Positions 16,627-20,164 of a stretch of 20,164 bases of DNA are shown here, piece after piece; the first letter of the stretch is position 1, and each line of letters starts with the position of its first letter. The position numbers were made by a program, and so were the translations under genes. The notes under the pieces are model-generated. The model was given only the letters and a program-made list of their open reading frames with translations, did not search any database and was not told where the DNA came from. The stretch is from NCBI RefSeq assembly GCF_000760515.2, contig NW_013546133.1:1-20164 (forward strand), in the 5' to 3' direction. Source of the stretch: Mitosporidium daphniae (lineage: Eukaryota; Microsporidia).

Positions 16627-18746
16627 ATGATTGCAGAGGCGGAAAATTCGACCGGGTTACCGACTCAATTTGCGGTAAAGAAAACCTATGGGCGCAAAAA
16701 AAGACGGCCAGCTGCGCTTCCATCGAAAATAGAAAAAAGAAGAGAATCAAATGCTAGCCTCTCATCTTTCTTTCCGCATCAGACAACCAATTGCCACTTG
16801 AACGTCCATTTTTCGCCTTTCAAAAGTCTGCAGAAGTACCTTCGTGCTGGAATATCCGCTGCTGAAATGGCCTCTCAGAATGTATTTGACCTGGTACCGA
16901 CTACCTCCCCCGTTCAAATAAATGCTCTTAGTAGGCCATCACGAGCGACCACTTCTAAAGGTCAAGCAAAGAGAAAAGTTGTTACTCAGCTGGCGAAGGC
17001 CATTTCAGGGGAACCCAATTCGCCAGCTGTTGTTTCGTTAGAGCCTTGTCCTCAAAACCGCAGTGCCAAAAAGCTCTCGATATCCGAACCCTTATTAAAG
17101 GGCCAACAAGCTTTCTCCCCCGAACATGCTATTGAGTTATCTCCTTCTGCTAATTTTTTGAAGGAAAATTTTTGTCTGAGTAATTCGATGGAAGAGAATC
17201 CATTTCTGGAATCAACATTTTTGTCGAATGCGAAAAGACCCGAGGCAGAGCCAGTGCTGAAGAGATATCCCGAGGCAGAGCCAGTGCTGAAGAGATATCC
17301 CGATGCTACGAAAGCTACGACAAAAGACATTTCAAACCTTTCACCTCCAAAAGAGATATCCAATGTTTTTAGCCCCGAAGTGTCGACGAAGCCGATGTGT
17401 TTGAACGAACCACCTCTATTGTCTACGCTTTTGTTGAATGCATGCGACCAAGAGCATGTTTTGGATTTTAACTTTTTTATGGAAGAATTCAAGTACTTTG
17501 CTTTTTTAATGGGTTAGGGAACACTACCTAATTGAAAAGGTCGGAGAGTCCTCATACTCCGAAGTCTTCAAATGTACATCCATTGAACGGGTAGATGGTG
17601 GGTCTCAGATGGCTCTAAAAATAATCCCCCTCAACTTGCAAATAACTAATCATGATAATGCTGAAGAACCTGACCACAATTCTGGTGAGAAGATCCCATA
17701 CCGAAGCAGACCGCGCGACGTCCTCCATGAGCTGCTTATCACGCAAGCTTTATCCCCGCCAGATATACTTCCCCCAATCTGGAATGGATTCATTCGCTTG
17801 TATGGCGCAGCCTTGGTTTCTGGGGCATATCCGTCCATTTTAATGCGGTCGTGGCATGATTACGAGTCTAAATTCGGCTCTGAAAATCTTCCCCCCTCGC
17901 TCCTGGATCAGTTTATGGATGACCAGCACTATATGATCTTGCTTTTGGAATATGGGGGCGTCGATTTAGACCATTTCCCTCTGACAACACTTCCTCAATT
18001 GAAAAGCCTTTTTTCGCAATTGGTGCTTGCTCTTTATGTGGCGCAAAAGGTTTCCATTACAACTCTAACATGGCGGTAGGATTATGCGTTTGAGCATCGA
18101 GATCTTCATTTGGGCAATATTTTAATACAATCCTGCGACGACCCACATCATCACAACGATGGCAGCAAACGTGATGCGGTGGTTTGTCAAAAAGTACCCA
18201 TGTTCATTCCTGTGCCTTCCGAATTCAGTGGGGTATTACCAGAAAATTTTGCATCCAGCGGGATTCAGGCCACAATAATCGATTATTCGCTTTCACGCCT
18301 GCAACCAAGTGCCTTTTGTTTCAGCTTAATTTAGATAAAAATGAAGGAATCCTATATGCCGATCTGGAACTTGACCCGAGCATCTTCGCAGGCGATGGTA
18401 GTCGACGAATTTGCCTAAATCCCTAGATCGTGTAGACATCCAATATGGAGTATATCGAGCCATGCGATCTATTCTTGGATTTCCCAAAGCTTCGCGCCCA
18501 AATTGGGAGGGATTCTTTCCATCAACAAATCTCCTTTGGCTGAAATTTGTTTCGGACAAGCTCTCAAAAAAAATATCGGCCAAACCAAGGATCCACGGAA
18601 GAAGGGACACCAACAATATGTCCATGAAGAGACTCCTCTCGTCGATCTCCTCGCTTTGTAAACATAACATACCATCTACATCAAATTGCTCTGGACTGAC
18701 CATGGATTTTGTAGCCAGCATTTTTCATTTGATGGACAATTTTTGA
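16627..18746 (+). CDS. Haspin kinase (histone H3 Thr3 kinase)
   Basis: Mitotic kinase whose H3T3ph mark recruits the chromosomal passenger complex to centromeres. Exons 16627-17492, 17518-18049, 18080-18308, 18335-18397 and 18427-18746 join over introns of 25, 30, 26 and 29 nt, giving 669 aa. Residues 1-288 are disordered and basic, with KKTYGRKKRR near residue 20 (resembling the YGA/R Pds5-binding motif of haspin) and a tandem decapeptide at 205-224. Kinase domain: YLIEKVGESSYSEVF, ALKII (Lys 323), a haspin-specific insert ending PSILMRSWHDYE, LLLEYGGVDL, EHRDLHLGN (472-479), IIDYSLSRL (533-541, the haspin replacement of DFG), then IFAGDDRVDIQYGVYRAMR and NLLWLKFVSDKL. The Gly-rich loop reads GESSYS and lacks the second and third glycines. 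The ATG at 16627 is the first Met in frame, 91 bp after glutathione synthetase. Confidence 0.95.
17239..17298 (+). repeat. Exact 30-bp tandem duplication in the haspin N-terminal region
   Basis: Two identical 30-bp units (17239-17268, 17269-17298) encode PEAEPVLKRY twice in frame, followed by a partial third start (PDATK). Identity at every synonymous position points to a recent duplication in disordered sequence. Confidence 0.95.
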
Positions 18747-19041
18747 AATAAATCAACAAATAAATACCGAATTGCACACCTTCCAATCATAGCTACTTGG
18801 CCTTTGTGTCAAGCGACATCAGCTATTAAAGCATTTCTAAATCAGCAGCGACATCAGCTATCAAAGCATTTCTAAATCAGCAAAATGCCCAAAACTCCAT
18901 AGCATATCATTCTGTCTTATTAACAAAGCTAGAGCATGCTTATGTGGATCTGTTTAAATCGGACCAACTAAACGCCACGCGATCGGTATTTACTCAAACA
19001 AAATTTATCGACCAAACTTAAACCAGGCAAATCTAAGAGCC
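18747..19041 (+). pseudogene. Possible broken or unexplained reading frame between haspin and thymidine kinase
   Basis: 295 bp with no confident gene. Directly after the haspin TGA the same frame stays open to the repeats (about YRIAHLPIIATWPLCQ...). A second frame, open from 18830 to TAA at 19019-19021, reads like protein (AFLNQQNAQNS...LLTKLEHAYVDLF). The two would be one frame if a 35-bp tandem duplication were single-copy. There is no ATG in either part. It may be a decayed gene, a sequencing duplication, or exons of a gene whose 5' end I cannot find. I do not recognise the product. Confidence 0.3.
18812..18881. repeat. 35-bp tandem duplication (one mismatch)
   Basis: Units 18812-18846 and 18847-18881 both start AGCGACATCAGCTAT and end TTTCTAAATCAGC; they differ at one position (T versus C). 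Because 35 is not a multiple of three, the duplication switches reading frame. Confidence 0.95.
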
Positions 19042-19758
19042 TCAAAGCTCGTCGGGGAAAACAAGATATGAATGCGTCTCTGTGCGCTTGGCATAACTCT
19101 TTGGGTTGCTGAGGATAATCTTTTCTTTGTAGCACTTGAAACAAGCGGGATGGTAGGTCTCTTCGCATCCAAGCTGAATAGCGGGTCCTTCCAGGGAGGC
19201 AACCCCGTCAACATGCTTCAAGGATAATGTCGCCTTACAGTGTCCACAATAGTAGCATGTGGTCTTGATCTCTTCAATAGAATCAGCCAGTTCAAATAGA
19301 CGCTTTGAAGCTGGGAAGAGTCTAGAGCGGAAATCCGTTCGAAGGCCGTAGCAAATGACCGGGATGCCATGGCTAGTTGCGATTTCACGAAGCTCTTCAA
19401 TGTGGACGGGAGAAAGAAACTGGGCCTCATCAACCAGCACACAAAAAAGATCCGTGGGATGCTGGAAAACCTCTAGGGACGTCAGATGGAGAAATGAAGA
19501 TCCATTTTCACGATCTGTATGTGGGATTCCATTGCCATCTCCAGAAAGGAAGACACCTTCTTCTGAAGAAAGCAGGATGTCCGCTGCAGATTCGAGCCCA
19601 ACTTTAGATTTGATGATACGCAGCCCAAATCGAGTGTCTAGCTTGGGCTTGATCAGAAGAACGGCCCTTCCTTGAATACGGTAGTTTTCAGCCACTGCAA
19701 GCAGGTTTAAGGTCTTTGCAGAAGAGACTGTTCCATAGCGGTAGTATAGTTTAGCCAT
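19042..19758 (-). CDS. Thymidine kinase, bacterial-like TK1 (type II) family
   Basis: Phosphorylates thymidine to dTMP in nucleoside salvage. 238 aa, no intron. It follows the bacterial Tdk pattern more than animal TK1: MAKLYYRYG opening (E. coli MAQLYFYYS), PKLDTRFG, LVDEAQFLSPVHIEEL with the catalytic Glu, IPVICYGLRTDF with the lasso-proximal region, ELADSIEEIKTTC, and a zinc site CYYCGHC...CFKCYKE. The P-loop reads GTVSSAKT: the invariant Gly before Lys is Ala at residue 14. An acidic insertion near residues 63-95 is longer than in E. coli. The next gene's candidate ATG is only 7 bp away in the divergent direction. Horizontal acquisition from bacteria is likely but needs a tree. Confidence 0.92.
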   Translation of the reverse strand: MAKLYYRYGTVSSAKTLNLLAVAENYRIQGRAVLLIKPKLDTRFGLRIIKSKVGLESAADILLSSEEGVFLSGDGNGIPHTDRENGSSFLHLTSLEVFQHPTDLFCVLVDEAQFLSPVHIEELREIATSHGIPVICYGLRTDFRSRLFPASKRLFELADSIEEIKTTCYYCGHCKATLSLKHVDGVASLEGPAIQLGCEETYHPACFKCYKEKIILSNPKSYAKRTETHSYLVFPDEL

Positions 19759-19765
19759 CGATGTG

Positions 19766-20164
19766 ATGCAAATTTGTTTGACCAGCTTCAGTTCGCTATT
19801 TGCTCCATCTTTACGATTGGAATTTCGGACTAAATTTTCAAATTTTGCTTTGCCACCTCGTTATTTTGTCGGACAAGATTGACTTGCAAAGAATTTTCAC
19901 GTCTGCCCATTTGAACCAGCTCAAACGAGATCAGAAAGAGACAGCTCTTCTGCCGTGGCAAGAATTCTTTTCCACGGTTTTGAAGAGCCTTTGGTCACCC
20001 ACCTGTTCTGCAGACAATCCAATTCCCAACTGGGACAGTATCCTCAAACTGAGTGATCAAAAGTCTATTGATGAGCTTAAATTGATCCTTTTTTGTGAGA
20101 GCAGGCCGAACAAAAAAATTGAAAAAATCTTTCAAACCAGCGACGTAGGGAAGAAACTTTTCCC
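19766..20164 (+). CDS. Unrecognised gene, 5' part, truncated by the window end; splicing unresolved
   Basis: A protein-like frame is open from 19834 to the window end (…LQRIFTSAHLNQLKRD…LLPWQEFFSTVLKSLW…NWDSILKLSDQKSIDELKL…). It contains no ATG, so a 5' exon is needed. The ATG at 19766-19768 opens a frame starting MQICLTSFSSLFAPSL, which looks like a mitochondrial presequence, and ends at TGA near 19880. The two frames join in phase only by a 52-nt intron (donor GTCGGA, acceptor GAACCAG), longer than any other here, so I leave the junction open. The family is not recognised. Confidence 0.5.

Noticed and set aside
17052-17492. Minus-strand ORF of 146 aa opposite haspin
   Set aside because: Shadow of the haspin N-terminal region; its internal repeat is the antisense of the PEAEPVLKRY duplication.
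18309-18323. 15-nt haspin intron ending at the inner CAG
   Set aside because: It would lead directly to a stop codon; the 26-nt version ending TTTAG restores the haspin sequence.
1-20164. Mobile elements, CRISPR arrays, bacterial operons
   Set aside because: No transposase or reverse-transcriptase frames, terminal repeats, or spaced repeat arrays were seen; the content is eukaryotic nuclear genes.

Overview
The window is nuclear DNA from a small-genome eukaryote. It carries eukaryotic-type tRNA-Lys(UUU) and tRNA-Pro(AGG), cytosolic IleRS, a CUL1-type cullin, p24 cargo receptor, haspin, Hop1, ZNF598/Hel2, Trm2 and glutathione synthetase. Genes lie tens of bases to about 300 bases apart and introns are extremely short. 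A holocytochrome c synthase and an Ehd3/HIBCH protein with a putative mitochondrial presequence imply respiring mitochondria. A bacterial-type thymidine kinase is the kind of nucleoside-scavenging gene reported as horizontally acquired in Rozella and Microsporidia. My inference, from gene content only, is an early-diverging Rozellomycota/microsporidia-like fungus of the Mitosporidium or Paramicrosporidium sort; no species call can be made without a search.

Layout. 1-903 (-): 5' part of a cullin, with tRNA-Lys (934-1006, same strand) directly upstream. 1314-2031 (+): p24/TMED receptor. 2105-2362 (-): small protein, possibly SRP9/21-like. 2553-3038 (-): unrecognised gene. 3413-4087 (+): cytochrome c heme lyase. 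4232-7644 (+): IleRS. Then a minus-strand block, in transcription order: Trm2 (14873-13145), Hop1 (12979-11179), Ehd3/HIBCH (11137-9394), tRNA-Pro (9295-9224) and Hel2/ZNF598 (9208-7786). 14968-16535 (+): glutathione synthetase, head-to-head with Trm2 across 94 bp. 16627-18746 (+): haspin. 19042-19758 (-): thymidine kinase. About 19766-20164 (+): 5' part of an unrecognised gene that runs off the window.

The main result is the intron set. Joining exons by protein-family continuity gives 30 introns in nine genes, all 23-38 nt long (mean 28), all GT-AG, 27 of them ending in TAG. Every multi-exon gene that is complete in the window gives an integral number of codons after splicing. Eleven introns have lengths divisible by three; ten of these put a stop in frame if retained. 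The exception is a 24-nt stop-free intron inside the Trm2 methyltransferase domain that a simple ORF reading takes for coding sequence. An apparent membrane protein at 414-848 is likewise an artefact of reading through two cullin introns.

Themes. Translation and its quality control: two tRNAs, IleRS, Trm2 (tRNA m5U54) and Hel2 (collided ribosomes). Cell cycle and meiosis: cullin, haspin and Hop1. Mitochondrion: heme lyase and Ehd3/HIBCH. Both tRNA genes sit 15-30 bp upstream of, and on the same strand as, ubiquitin-ligase genes, so the Pol III terminator fills most or all of the mRNA leader region.
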